Shown here: positions 12,165-12,501 of the stretch, one piece after another
How positions within the stretch are numbered: the stretch's first letter is position 1
Layout of the letters: the number at the start of each line of letters is the position of its first letter
DNA from: Bacillota bacterium
GTDB lineage: Bacteria > Bacillota > Clostridia > Lachnospirales > Lachnospiraceae
Direction: 5' to 3'
Assembly (NCBI GenBank): GCA_023458855.1
Contig: JAEWWQ010000454.1
Location: 1 to 12,501 of the forward strand
DNA length: 12,501 nt
The notes under the pieces: generated by a model
The model's database searches: none
Seen by the model: only the letters and a program-made list of their open reading frames with translations
What the model was told of the DNA's origin: nothing
Made by a program: the position numbers and the translations under genes

Positions 12165-12501
12165 ATGTATTGTACAAAACAAATTTTGAGTGATTTATTT
12201 TGGGTAGGATGTGATGACAGAAGACTTGCAATGTTTGAAGGTGTTTATTCCGTTCCGGCAGGTGTTTCTTATAATTCCTATCTTCTTATGGACGAGAAAA
12301 CGGTAATACTTGATACTGTTGATAAAGCGGTTGGAAAAGTATTCTTTGAAAATGTCCAATATATTCTGAATGGCAGAAAACTGGACTATCTTGTAGTACA
12401 GCATATGGAACCGGATCATTCGGCAACGATGGCAGAGTTATTGCTCAGATATCCGGAGACAACGGTTATATGTAACGCGAAGATAAAAGCTATGATAACT
12501 C
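12165..12501 (+). CDS. Flavodiiron protein (FprA/rubredoxin:oxygen oxidoreductase type), N-terminal part
   Basis: The first 112 codons of a flavodiiron protein, cut by the window edge. In anaerobes these enzymes reduce oxygen to water or nitric oxide to nitrous oxide, using a diiron centre in a metallo-beta-lactamase-like domain and a C-terminal flavodoxin domain, with electrons usually from rubredoxin. Seen here are the family N-terminus FWVGCDDRRLAMFEGVY, the VSYNSYLLMDEKTVILDTVD strand segment and the iron-ligand motif H80-M-E82-P-D84-H85, which has the H-x-E-x-D-H form of the diiron members. The start is uncertain: in-frame ATGs occur at 12150, 12156, 12159 and 12165, and none has a good ribosome binding site. 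12165 gives the most family-like N-terminus. A strong promoter about 100 bases upstream indicates independent transcription from the kinase operon. Confidence 0.9.
   Translation, partial: MYCTKQILSDLFWVGCDDRRLAMFEGVYSVPAGVSYNSYLLMDEKTVILDTVDKAVGKVFFENVQYILNGRKLDYLVVQHMEPDHSATMAELLLRYPETTVICNAKIKAMIT

Noticed and set aside
1..12501. CRISPR array, insertion sequence, prophage gene, tRNA or rRNA
   Set aside because: No regularly spaced repeats, transposase or integrase motifs, or cloverleaf and rRNA sequences were seen on either strand.

Overview
The window looks like chromosomal DNA of an anaerobic Gram-positive Firmicute, most likely a Lachnospiraceae-type (Clostridium cluster XIVa) bacterium. 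The evidence is AT-rich coding DNA, strong AGGAGG-type ribosome binding sites, the Firmicute-style scpA-scpB pair, S11 D-Ala-D-Ala carboxypeptidases, an ECF sigma factor, a cysteine-rich DUF3795-type protein and a flavodiiron protein. The genus cannot be fixed from the sequence alone. All convincing genes lie on the + strand.

Layout. (1) 1-1010: the 3' end of alaS, then a good promoter, a foldable 5' leader and rpsU (ribosomal protein S21), closed by an intrinsic terminator. (2) 1011-1227: a hairpin-rich, non-coding stretch that resembles a dispersed intergenic element, followed by a promoter. (3) 1228-3277: a PF06541-type membrane protein with its own terminator, then a full-length secreted D-Ala-D-Ala carboxypeptidase with a Glu/Thr-rich linker. 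(4) 3284-4273: a promoter, a 14-bp hairpin and a membrane-anchored metallophosphoesterase. (5) 4344-6503: scpA, scpB and an ECF sigma factor, closely spaced and probably co-transcribed. (6) 6517-7726: a promoter, a 14-cysteine small protein and a second carboxypeptidase that stops just after its KTG motif, so it is probably a truncated remnant. (7) 7743-12010: a direct repeat and -10 element upstream of a large penicillin-binding-protein/beta-lactamase-like serine hydrolase with a four-helix membrane tail, followed by an OmpR-type response regulator and a HAMP histidine kinase. (8) 12042 to the end: a strong promoter and the 5' part of a flavodiiron protein gene.

How the genes work together. 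The housekeeping part covers translation (alaS, rpsU) and chromosome segregation (scpAB). Cell-wall metabolism recurs in two S11 carboxypeptidases and the serine hydrolase. The hydrolase plus two-component system reads as a candidate envelope-stress or wall-antibiotic response module. A 7-bp direct repeat with an 11-bp period, upstream of a promoter that has a consensus -10 but no -35, is a plausible binding site for the adjacent response regulator; this is inference. The most notable unexplained structures are the folded rpsU leader, the hairpin cluster at 1012-1133, the direct-repeat promoter of the hydrolase and the truncated carboxypeptidase next to it. I found no CRISPR array, transposase, phage gene, tRNA or rRNA.
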